From: JAGVXH01 sp041649755
GTDB lineage: Archaea > Nanobdellota > Nanobdellia > Pacearchaeales > GW2011-AR1
Length of the DNA stretch: 42,955 nucleotides
Reading direction: 5' to 3'
NCBI GenBank assembly: GCA_041649755.1
Contig: JBAZMK010000007.1
Span: forward strand, 1-42,955
Shown here: piece by piece, positions 1 through 7,410 of the stretch
Position numbering within the stretch: position 1 is the stretch's first letter
Layout of the letters: the number at the start of each line of letters is the position of its first letter
Position numbers and translations under genes: made by a program
The notes under the pieces: model-generated
Databases searched by the model: none
Seen by the model: only the letters and a program-made list of their open reading frames with translations
Told to the model about the DNA's origin: nothing

Positions 1-1
1 T

Positions 2-1426
2 TTAAGCAGGGACCGATTTGGAAAGAAGCCCTTGTATTATTATTTTGACAAAGGAAAGTTTATTTTTAGTTCTGAGATAAAAGGAATTTTGGAACATAAA
101 CTAAATTTAGAAATTAATAAGGGTGCTGTAGATTTGTATCTTTCATTAGGTTTCATTCCAAGCCCATATTCAATCTATAAGAATTTGTTTAAAGTTGAAG
201 CAAGACAGAGTATTTTTTATAATTTGGTTGATAGGAAGATGAGAAAAGAATATTATTATACTCTTCCAAAATACGCCCCTTCTCACGACAAAAAAGCCCT
301 TCTTAAAGAAGGTTTAGAGTTAATGAGGGGGTCTGTTAAACAGAGACTAATTTCTGATGTCCCTTTAGGAGTATTCTTAAGCGGAGGATTGGATAGCTCT
401 GCAATAACTTACTTAATGAAAGATTTTATAAATTTGGAGAATCTTAACACTTTTTCCATAGGGTTTGAGGGCAAATTTGATGAGAGTAAATATGCTAAAA
501 TTGTAAGTAAGACTTTCGGCACGAAACACCACCATAAATTTTTCAAGAAAGAAGATTTTGATGAAATTTTAAGGGATATTTTTTATTACTATGACGAGCC
601 TTTTTCGGATATTTCTATGTTCCCAACATATTTTCTTTCAGGATTTGCTAAAGAAGATGTATCTGTTTGTTTGAGCGGTGATGGGGGCGACGAAATTTTT
701 GGCGGATATCCCCGTTATATAAGGGCTTCACAGATAGAATCTTTAAGAAAAATTCCATTTATTTTTAGGAGGATATTGTTTGTTTTTTCAAAAATTCTTT
801 TATTAAAAAAAATTAAAGAGGGTATAAGGTTGAGTTTTTTACCTCCTGAAGAAATATTTTCCGAAGCAAGAGAAGAAATTTACAAACCACAAATTTATAA
901 AAAATTGATAAAGGAGAAATTTTCTTATTGTTTAAAAAATTCTAGAGGAAATTTAGTGGAGGCTTTTAGGTTAATGGACATCTACTTTTACACTCTTCCT
1001 GACAATTATCTTAATAAAGTTGATAGGGCTTCTATGGCAAACTCTTTGGAAGTGAGGTCTCCTTTCTTAGATTATCGACTTATGGAGTATTCTTTCAAAA
1101 TCCCCACTAAATGGAAAGTTTCCAAGGGAAAAACAAAAATACTTATGAAAGAGATATTAAAAGACAAACTTCCCAGAGAAATTGTTGAAAGAAAAAAGAA
1201 AGGTTTTACTCCTCCTCTGGCTGATTGGCTTAATGAAAAAAGAAACAAAAAAGAAACAAAAAAGTACTTAGAAGAGTTATATTCAAGAAAGATTATTGAT
1301 TTAAATTGGAAAAAATTTTACGACGGCATAATTGATAAAAATGATATGGTTTCGATGAATTATAAAATTAGATTTATTATGCTTTATCACTGGTTAAAAT
1401 TCTGGGAAAAGAGAATTAATCTTTAA
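2..1426 (+). CDS. asnB: Asparagine synthase (glutamine-hydrolysing), 5' end outside window
   Basis: C-terminal part of an AsnB-type amidotransferase, which makes asparagine, or amidates a sugar or other acid, using glutamine and ATP. The reading frame is open to the left edge (nt 2) and begins with SRDRFGKKPL, the conserved end of the glutaminase domain, so the N-terminal nucleophile domain lies outside the window. The ATP pyrophosphatase loop SGGLDSS is at about nt 380-400, followed by LSGDGGDEIFGGYPRY and the NYLNKVDRASMANSLEVRSPFLD region typical of the synthetase domain. Its position beside glycosyltransferases suggests a surface-polymer role rather than housekeeping asparagine synthesis; that is inference. 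The stop overlaps the convergent glycosyltransferase by 11 nt. Confidence 0.93.
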   Translation, partial: LSRDRFGKKPLYYYFDKGKFIFSSEIKGILEHKLNLEINKGAVDLYLSLGFIPSPYSIYKNLFKVEARQSIFYNLVDRKMRKEYYYTLPKYAPSHDKKALLKEGLELMRGSVKQRLISDVPLGVFLSGGLDSSAITYLMKDFINLENLNTFSIGFEGKFDESKYAKIVSKTFGTKHHHKFFKKEDFDEILRDIFYYYDEPFSDISMFPTYFLSGFAKEDVSVCLSGDGGDEIFGGYPRYIRASQIESLRKIPFIFRRILFVFSKILLLKKIKEGIRLSFLPPEEIFSEAREEIYKPQIYKKLIKEKFSYCLKNSRGNLVEAFRLMDIYFYTLPDNYLNKVDRASMANSLEVRSPFLDYRLMEYSFKIPTKWKVSKGKTKILMKEILKDKLPREIVERKKKGFTPPLADWLNEKRNKKETKKYLEELYSRKIIDLNWKKFYDGIIDKNDMVSMNYKIRFIMLYHWLKFWEKRINL

Positions 1427-2531
1427 GTGCCTCTTTTATTATTTTTATGAATTTATTTTTGTAAGAATTAACTTCAAATTCCTTAAGGAACCTTTCTCGT
1501 CCTTTAAGCCCCATATCAAGTCTTTTGGTTTTATTATTTATTAAAAATTTAACATATTTGAATATTTCTTCAGGGGAATTTTTTTCAAGTAAATATCCTG
1601 TTCTTCCATTCTGAATGGTATTACTAATTGAAGCGTGATTATTTGCGATTACTGGAAGTCCAAACATCATTGCTTCAAGAACGACTCGCGGATGAGCTTC
1701 TAGAGGATAATAAGTTGGAAAGATAAAAACATTAGTCTCTTTAAGGAATTCATTTTTTTCTCTTCCAGTTTTCTTCCCCAGATAGACCACCTCTTCTTTT
1801 AGATTTTCTTTTGATACGAAGTTAAAGAATTTGTCCTTTTCTCTTTTTGTCGGCCATTCTCCGATAAACCAGCAGTTAAAAGGAATCTCTGCATCTTTTA
1901 GCAATTTACATGTTTTCAACAGAATAAACCACCCTTTTTCTTCGTGCATATTTGACAAAAATAAAATATTAAATTTATTATTTTTAGACCTTTTTTTTAT
2001 AACTTCATTTAATTCTTTGTCAGAGATTTCGTTTTTTATCGCATTTGGCAACACATAAATGTCTTTTTTATTTACAAAATCTTCAATGTCTTTTTCAAAA
2101 GATTTATCCAGTAAGATAACTTTTCCTTTGTTAAACAATGAGTTATAGATTCTCTTCTTGAAAAAATTATTTTTGTCTTTCTTACTTATATGGGTTCTGA
2201 TATGATAAAGAAGTTTATTACTTTTTACCTGAGAGATTAATAAAAAATCTTTGTAAAGCCCTATCTTTGATGTTGCGGGCATTATGTAGACTAGGTCTGG
2301 ATTGAAGGATTTTAATGTGTTCTTGATTTCTTTTCTTTTTGAAAAAGATTCTTTTATTTTAGAAAGATTAATTTTTCCTACATCTTTCATATTCTCTGCA
2401 AAATTAATTTTGATACTTTTAACTTCAAATTCTTTGCTTTCTTTCAGAATTTTAAGGCACATTTCACTAGACATCGCACTACCATAATTTGGGGGAGGCA
2501 GTGGAGAAATGAAAAGAATTTTCCGTTTCAT
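1416..2531 (-). CDS. Glycosyltransferase, GT4-like (GT-B fold)
   Basis: 371 residues. The N-terminus ISPLPPPNYGSAMSSE is the usual GT-B acceptor-side glycine/proline loop. The C-terminal half has NILFLSNMHEEKGW and the donor-binding HPRVVLEAMMFGLPVI with the catalytic-site E, then NGRTGYLLE, all standard for family 4 retaining glycosyltransferases. It probably adds a sugar to a lipid-linked glycan on the cytoplasmic side of the membrane; donor and acceptor cannot be told from sequence. A TATA-like AGTTTATATATAAAG lies about 25 nt upstream of the ATG, so it has its own promoter and a leaderless transcript. Confidence 0.88.
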   Translation of the reverse strand: MKRKILFISPLPPPNYGSAMSSEMCLKILKESKEFEVKSIKINFAENMKDVGKINLSKIKESFSKRKEIKNTLKSFNPDLVYIMPATSKIGLYKDFLLISQVKSNKLLYHIRTHISKKDKNNFFKKRIYNSLFNKGKVILLDKSFEKDIEDFVNKKDIYVLPNAIKNEISDKELNEVIKKRSKNNKFNILFLSNMHEEKGWFILLKTCKLLKDAEIPFNCWFIGEWPTKREKDKFFNFVSKENLKEEVVYLGKKTGREKNEFLKETNVFIFPTYYPLEAHPRVVLEAMMFGLPVIANNHASISNTIQNGRTGYLLEKNSPEEIFKYVKFLINNKTKRLDMGLKGRERFLKEFEVNSYKNKFIKIIKEALKD

Positions 2532-2574
2532 TCAATAAGTTCTCTAACTTTATATATAAACTTTCCCGTTAAAG

Positions 2575-3150
2575 TTATTTGACTTTAATCAGATAATAAA
2601 CTTCTCCTGCAAAGAGGGTCGGGATTTTCTTACTTAAAAAATCTTTAAGGGATTTTGGCAGGTAATTTCCAAAAGTTCCTACAAAAACATAATCTTTTTT
2701 CTCATATTTTTTAAAAAATCTTTTTATGAAGTCTCCAATAGTTTTAACTACAAAAAATTGTTTATGGTCATATTTAGAATAACCTGTGAAATACTGGGTA
2801 CCAAAACCACCTAGTAAGATTCTTACCCTGTTGCTTAAAATGAGTTCATTTGGCAAACCCACAAAAATATATCTTCTTGAGACCCTTTTGGCTTCATTTA
2901 TTATCTCCTCGCAATCAGGTAGATGTTCTAATATTTGATTCATGACCACAACATCAAAAGAATTATCTTTAAATGGAAGTTTTTGATTTTTATTTAAATC
3001 TTGTTGTATATCTGCTTTTTCAACAGCATCAAGAGTTGTGGTTTTAAACCTCTTGTTGAAAATATTGCCTAAAGAGCCCACATCTAAAAGAGTTTGGACC
3101 TCTTTTGGGATTAATCCTAATATTTTGTTGGTTCTATAATCGCTTCCCAT
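2575..3150 (-). CDS. Class I SAM-dependent methyltransferase
   Basis: 191 residues from the ATG at 3150 (a TTG two codons earlier is in frame). Motif I is TLLDVGSLGNIF and the post-II region is FDVVVMNQILEHLPD, followed by EAKRVSRRYIFVGLPNE, the pattern of methyltransferase_11-type small-molecule enzymes. Motif I has lost one of the usual glycines. The substrate is unknown; the surroundings suggest a sugar or glycolipid. The TATA-like AAAATATAAAAGGG is about 28 nt upstream of the ATG, which decides the start and implies a leaderless mRNA. It is divergent from the next methyltransferase gene. Confidence 0.8.
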   Translation of the reverse strand: MGSDYRTNKILGLIPKEVQTLLDVGSLGNIFNKRFKTTTLDAVEKADIQQDLNKNQKLPFKDNSFDVVVMNQILEHLPDCEEIINEAKRVSRRYIFVGLPNELILSNRVRILLGGFGTQYFTGYSKYDHKQFFVVKTIGDFIKRFFKKYEKKDYVFVGTFGNYLPKSLKDFLSKKIPTLFAGEVYYLIKVK

Positions 3151-3158
3151 ACCCAACC

Positions 3159-3184
3159 CTTATAAACTTTCCCTTTTATATTTT
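3159..3184. promoter_or_regulatory. Interleaved divergent promoters
   Basis: Only 37 bp separate the ATGs of two divergent methyltransferase genes. CTTATAAACT (about 3159-3168) is about 24 nt from the plus-strand ATG at 3188. AAAATATAAAAGGG, the complement of 3171-3184, is about 28 nt from the minus-strand ATG at 3150. Each TATA box sits downstream of the other gene's TATA box, so the two preinitiation complexes should exclude each other. Confidence 0.6.
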
Positions 3185-3187
3185 ATT

Positions 3188-3943
3188 ATGAATAAAATTA
3201 CTTCAAAACGGGCTAAATTGTCAGATGTTTTGAAAGTTAAATCAAATAAATCATTTCATACTTTCTTTTTTGAAAATTCTCTGTCGCTGTATCAAAGTAC
3301 ATTGAAAAATAAAAAAGATTTTGGTTCTGTTTTGGCTTTGGGAGCAAATGAACGTGAAGCAGAAGAGCTAGTGAAATACCCTTTTAGTAAGATTGTTCTA
3401 AGTGGGATAACTTCTGTAAATGAAAAGATAAAAGAAGTTATTAGAAAAGATAAAAGAGTCTTGTATGTCCGACAAAATATTGAAAAAATTTCTTTTAAAG
3501 AAGGTTCTTTTGATTTGGTTTTTGTCAAAGAGGCGATTCATCATGTGGCTCGCCCCGTTTTGGGTTTATATGAGATGCTAAGGGTTGCAAAGAAAGGAGT
3601 CATTTTCATTGAACCACAAGAGTCTTTATTTGGAAATATTTTTGATAAATTTGGTCTGACAAGCCAGTATGAAAAAAATCAAATTGGAAATTTAAAGTTC
3701 AGAGATAATTTTGTTTATAGGTGGAGAAAAAAAGAGATTATTAAATTGCTTAATAGTTATTATCTTAATTCAGGATATAATGTTTATTTTAAGAGCTGTT
3801 GGATGAGCAACAGATATAATTTAAAGTTTGAATCTTTGATAAGATTACTTAATTTTCTCGGCTGGCTGATTTCTTTTATTCCTGGAAATAAAGGGAACTA
3901 TTTGATTTGTTTTATTGTTCCGGGGAAGGATTTACCTAAATAG
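3188..3943 (+). CDS. Class I SAM-dependent methyltransferase
   Basis: 251 residues. SVLALGANEREAEELVK is a degenerate motif I, and FDLVFVKEAIHHVARPVLGL plus MLRVAKKGVIFIEPQ are the post-I and motif III regions of methyltransferase_11-like proteins. The C-terminal 60 residues include a hydrophobic stretch (LIRLLNFLGWLISFI) that could touch the membrane. It is the only plus-strand gene in this part of the glycan island and meets the next methyltransferase tail to tail with no gap. Substrate unknown; lipid-linked sugars are the best guess from context. Confidence 0.78.
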   Translation: MNKITSKRAKLSDVLKVKSNKSFHTFFFENSLSLYQSTLKNKKDFGSVLALGANEREAEELVKYPFSKIVLSGITSVNEKIKEVIRKDKRVLYVRQNIEKISFKEGSFDLVFVKEAIHHVARPVLGLYEMLRVAKKGVIFIEPQESLFGNIFDKFGLTSQYEKNQIGNLKFRDNFVYRWRKKEIIKLLNSYYLNSGYNVYFKSCWMSNRYNLKFESLIRLLNFLGWLISFIPGNKGNYLICFIVPGKDLPK

Positions 3944-4657
3944 TTATTTCTCAGCCTCTATGATTAGTCCTTTTTTTAAATCAAGTTTTTTTAATTCAGG
4001 TAATTTTCCCTGATGTAACTTTCTTCTAACTATTTTTCTAAATCCGCTTTTTTCTAAAATTGATTTCAATTCCTTAAAATTATAAATTCTCTTATGAAAA
4101 CCAAATTCGCTATGGTGTTTTGGAACAGTCAAATATTCCTGTAATTCGGCAGTACTATTATTCTTTTTGTATTTCTTTATTTTATCTACTATTAATTTTA
4201 TTTCTTCATCAAAATCTGGGACTATTATCCTCATAATACCTCCTTTTTTTAGAACTCTGAAACAATCCTTTAATAAAATTCTGGCGGTTTCTTCGGCAAG
4301 GTGCTCCAAAAAATGTGAGGTAAAGATAAACTGCAAAGATTCTTTTTTAAAAGGTATTCCATAGGACAGATCAAAATGAATTATCCTAATCGATTTGACT
4401 TTTTTAAAATAATCTTCAAAGGAATAATTTTTATTCGCCCAAGTTTTTTTATAGAAGCTTTTTTTAACGAATTTCGGCAGAAAACTTTTCATCATAAAAA
4501 TAAGAAAACTTCCATCGATTCCTACGAAAGAAGGGATTGTTTCTATATCGCTACCTAAATTTATTCCTATCTCTCCTTTTCTTAAATAATAAATTCTTCT
4601 ACTATTAATTTTATTTATTAATTTGTTTACACCCTCCTGAACCCTGTAAATATTCAT
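3944..4657 (-). CDS. SAM-dependent methyltransferase
   Basis: 237 residues from ATG 4657, which overlaps the upstream stop as TAATG; an in-frame TTG 12 nt earlier is less likely. GEIGINLGSD is motif I, LSYGIPFKKESLQFIFTSHFLEHL is the methyltransferase_11 core with the usual HFLEH, and FRVLKKGGIMRIIVPDFDEE is the C-terminal strand-helix pair. This is the family often annotated as predicted SAM-dependent methyltransferase inside polysaccharide clusters. It is the last gene of the minus-strand run descending from aglB. Confidence 0.82.
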   Translation of the reverse strand: MNIYRVQEGVNKLINKINSRRIYYLRKGEIGINLGSDIETIPSFVGIDGSFLIFMMKSFLPKFVKKSFYKKTWANKNYSFEDYFKKVKSIRIIHFDLSYGIPFKKESLQFIFTSHFLEHLAEETARILLKDCFRVLKKGGIMRIIVPDFDEEIKLIVDKIKKYKKNNSTAELQEYLTVPKHHSEFGFHKRIYNFKELKSILEKSGFRKIVRRKLHQGKLPELKKLDLKKGLIIEAEK

Positions 4658-5619
4658 TACCAATAACAACCCCCTTCTATTTTTTGAAAAGATTCAGGGA
4701 TGTCTTCTTTCAATGGTCTTATCCAGTGCTCGTTCATTTCAACGGGGCAAAGAGTTTCCCATCTTTTTCCTTTTATTCCGAAAAATAATTGTAACGCCCC
4801 GCCGACATGAATTGCCTGCCTACCTTTTTGTTTTACGTGCGAGGCTAGGGGAAGTCCGTAAGCTCCGCAACCGATTAACGCAATGTCAAAATCTTTTCTA
4901 TCAATTTCTTTCTTCATATAATCTAATGCCTCAAACCAATCTTTAAATCTTTTATCGGGATTTCCTGCGATTGTCTGGACTGCCTTAATTACCTCCAACT
5001 TCTTTAATTTTGGAAGAATCTTTAATTTATTCATTCTTTTGTATTGGGATTCTATCGTCTTTTTAAATGGGTGGATTATAAGAACTTTTTTTCCTTCAAG
5101 AGATTTTATCCAAGGATTTTCATGTCCGAGAAAATCTGGAAAGAAGCATTTTAAATCTGGGAGTTTCAAAACCAATTTCTTTTTTTTAAGAAAATGATTT
5201 AGGTAGTTCCAAATGCAGAGACAGTCAATTTGCTTTGAACTTTCAAAATATACTCCCTGAAATTTCTTTAGTAATTTTTTGTCATTTGGAAAAAATCCCG
5301 AGTATGTGCAGAGGTTATATAGGTTATCATTGAAAAGATTTCTGAATTCCGTGCTCCCATACCTCGCAACCATAAAGGGTTCGCCCGATTTTATCTTTTC
5401 AGAAATTAACTCATTTGCTCTTTTATAGCTTACTACCTTTACTCTTTTCCTGCTGTTCCAAAGTCCAATTTTCTTTATATAAATTTTCTTTAAATAGTGA
5501 AAACCTAATGTTTTACCATAAATTTTTTTGAGTAAAGTATAAAGTCGCGGGTGCTTTCTGAGGGTGTTTAAAAGATTCATGCTATTAATTGTTTCTAATC
5601 TATTTAAATTATTTGACAA
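4657..5619 (-). CDS. GT-D fold glycosyltransferase-like protein
   Basis: 320 residues. PFMVARYGSTEFRNLF is the nucleotide-sugar motif region of the GT-D fold family (formerly DUF1792). Further along come GKKVLIIHPFKKTIESQY, FDIALIGCGAYGLPLASHV and GGALQLFFGIKGKRW, which are highly characteristic. The classical GT-D motif usually has an acidic residue after the RYG glycine (RFGDGE); here it reads RYGSTE, so one acidic residue is missing while the Glu is kept. It overlaps the upstream gene by 11 nt and the downstream methyltransferase by 1 nt, so it belongs to one transcript. Family assignment is firm; the transferred sugar is unknown. Confidence 0.8.
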   Translation of the reverse strand: MSNNLNRLETINSMNLLNTLRKHPRLYTLLKKIYGKTLGFHYLKKIYIKKIGLWNSRKRVKVVSYKRANELISEKIKSGEPFMVARYGSTEFRNLFNDNLYNLCTYSGFFPNDKKLLKKFQGVYFESSKQIDCLCIWNYLNHFLKKKKLVLKLPDLKCFFPDFLGHENPWIKSLEGKKVLIIHPFKKTIESQYKRMNKLKILPKLKKLEVIKAVQTIAGNPDKRFKDWFEALDYMKKEIDRKDFDIALIGCGAYGLPLASHVKQKGRQAIHVGGALQLFFGIKGKRWETLCPVEMNEHWIRPLKEDIPESFQKIEGGCYW

Positions 5620-6505
5620 AAGAATCTCTGCAAAAGAACATTTCTTTATTTAGTTTTAGTCTAATTAATATCTTTAATTTAAGAAATATTTTCTTTTTAG
5701 CTTCTGATACAAAAAATTGTTTTTTATAAAAATTTATCAACTTTCCCTCGTCATTCAAATTATATACTTCTTTGAATCTTTCTAAATATTCGTTTTCCCT
5801 CGGTTGCATCTCTTTTGCTTTCCCGGTTCCATCCAATCTCCAGACCCATTTTCTTTTCCAATCCTCATAGTTATAACAAAAATAATGAAGGAGTCGAGCG
5901 TTAAACAAAATATATCGGGATTTTAATTTTTTGTTTCCTGGAGTTGGTCTATGAACGCCGATACAATCAAACTCTGCGTTTGTTCTAACGATAGATTTTC
6001 CACACGCGTGACCTCTAAAAAATCTTTTAGATAATTTATGAAAGTTGTTTTTAAATAAAGTGATTCCTTTGAAAGGGTCTTCGTAATGTAACTTTTCTGG
6101 AACCGCCTCAAGAGTTGCTAATCGGATATAATCTATACTGTTCGGGACTTTTCTAAGAATTTTCTTTAATTCTATCTTAGTCCAAATAAGTTCATCGATA
6201 TCAAGATGACAAATCCACTTGAAACCTTCCTTTCTGGCGAGGCTCAAGGCAAAATTAGCGTTTTTTCTCTGTCTATCTTCTATTGAAGAAGGAGAATTCT
6301 TATTGTTTCTAAAATAAATTACATTTTTATAATTCTTTATTTCTTTTATGGCTTTGTCTTTTGGGTCATCAAAAAATAAATAAATAAGGTCTATACCTTT
6401 GTTTAAATGATAATTGATAAAACTTTTTATTTGAATCAGGGGGGCTCTTGCGGTTACTACAATACAAATTTTTTCATTATTCATGACCGGGTGATGGAGA
6501 TTCAT
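5609..6505 (-). CDS. Glycosyltransferase, GT-A fold (GT2/GT92-like)
   Basis: 298 residues. KICIVVTARAPLIQIKSFINYHLNKGID followed by LIYLFFDDPKD is the start of a GT-A fold of the kind found in GT2_4/GT92 proteins, and WICHLDIDELIW carries the metal-binding DxD-type motif. IGVHRP and LLHYFCYNYEDWKRKW match the acceptor-side half of the same family. The start is fixed by an ATGA overlap with the upstream methyltransferase. Probably a cytoplasmic enzyme that extends a glycan on a lipid carrier. Confidence 0.82.
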   Translation of the reverse strand: MNLHHPVMNNEKICIVVTARAPLIQIKSFINYHLNKGIDLIYLFFDDPKDKAIKEIKNYKNVIYFRNNKNSPSSIEDRQRKNANFALSLARKEGFKWICHLDIDELIWTKIELKKILRKVPNSIDYIRLATLEAVPEKLHYEDPFKGITLFKNNFHKLSKRFFRGHACGKSIVRTNAEFDCIGVHRPTPGNKKLKSRYILFNARLLHYFCYNYEDWKRKWVWRLDGTGKAKEMQPRENEYLERFKEVYNLNDEGKLINFYKKQFFVSEAKKKIFLKLKILIRLKLNKEMFFCRDSFVK

Positions 6506-7410
6506 TTTTTCGTGACTATTATTTTCATCTCATCTTTGACTTTTAAAAATTTTGAGATTATATAACTTGGGAGGAAGATGAAAGAGATAAAGATTATTAA
6601 GAGATTGTTTGTGAAATTATTTTTTAGAAATGCCTTTTTTAAACTCCTCCCTTTTCTGAATTCGTTCTTGAATTTATTAAAGATTCCCATATTACCTATG
6701 GAATACATAAGAGAAATATTTGAGTAAGTGATTTTTTCTATTTTGAAACCTTCTTTCTCTAAGAATTGGGGGAAATTTTTGTTTGAAAATTCAAACAAGT
6801 GATATGGGGGAGATGGGTGTGACCAAGGTATTTGAAAAATTTTGCTTATCCAAAAGCTGTATTTTGGGAAAAAGGAGTTTATGTTTGGAGTTGAGATAAT
6901 TAAAAGTCCGCCTTTTTTTAATAGCGTTTTTGCCTTCCTAATTGTTTTTTCAGGATTCCTTACGTGTTCTATTAGGTCTCCCATATTGATGATGTCATAA
7001 AAATTTTTACGCCCATTAAAGTCATCTATATTTGAGTGAATTATATCTAGTCCTTTCTTTTTTGCTATTTCAACGGCATCTTTATTTAGGTCTAGACCTT
7101 TTGCTTTCCACCCGCACATTTTCGCAGTATAAACAATCCTTCCTGTTCCGCACCCGATGTCTAAAAAATTGCCTTTTTTGTTTTTGAAGATTTTTTCAAA
7201 ATAAGGGTCTAATTCTTCCTCTTTAAAATCCACCCCCTCAAAATATCCTGATTTGTAAGAGTAAGCTTCCTGCAGTTCCTTGTCTATTGGCTGTGGGTGG
7301 ACGAATACCAAGGAACAATTATTACATTCCCAGAGAGTCCAGCCGTTTTTTATACAGACTTTTTTGAACGAACTTTTTCCACATAAGTTGCACTTCTTGT
7401 TTAGTTTCAT
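6502..7410 (-). CDS. Zinc-ribbon class I methyltransferase
   Basis: 302 residues. An N-terminal CNLCGKSSF...LWECNNCSLVFVHPQP zinc ribbon (two CxxC pairs) is followed by a complete SAM domain: NFLDIGCGTGRIV (motif I), YDIINMGDLIEHVRNP and LLKKGGLLIISTPN. This arrangement is common in sugar C- and O-methyltransferases of surface-polysaccharide clusters. Near the C-terminus is a hydrophobic stretch (NLLIIFISFIFLPSYIISKF) that may anchor it to the membrane. Its ATG overlaps the aglB stop codon as TAATG, so it is co-transcribed and probably translationally coupled with aglB. Confidence 0.88.
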   Translation of the reverse strand: MKLNKKCNLCGKSSFKKVCIKNGWTLWECNNCSLVFVHPQPIDKELQEAYSYKSGYFEGVDFKEEELDPYFEKIFKNKKGNFLDIGCGTGRIVYTAKMCGWKAKGLDLNKDAVEIAKKKGLDIIHSNIDDFNGRKNFYDIINMGDLIEHVRNPEKTIRKAKTLLKKGGLLIISTPNINSFFPKYSFWISKIFQIPWSHPSPPYHLFEFSNKNFPQFLEKEGFKIEKITYSNISLMYSIGNMGIFNKFKNEFRKGRSLKKAFLKNNFTNNLLIIFISFIFLPSYIISKFLKVKDEMKIIVTKK

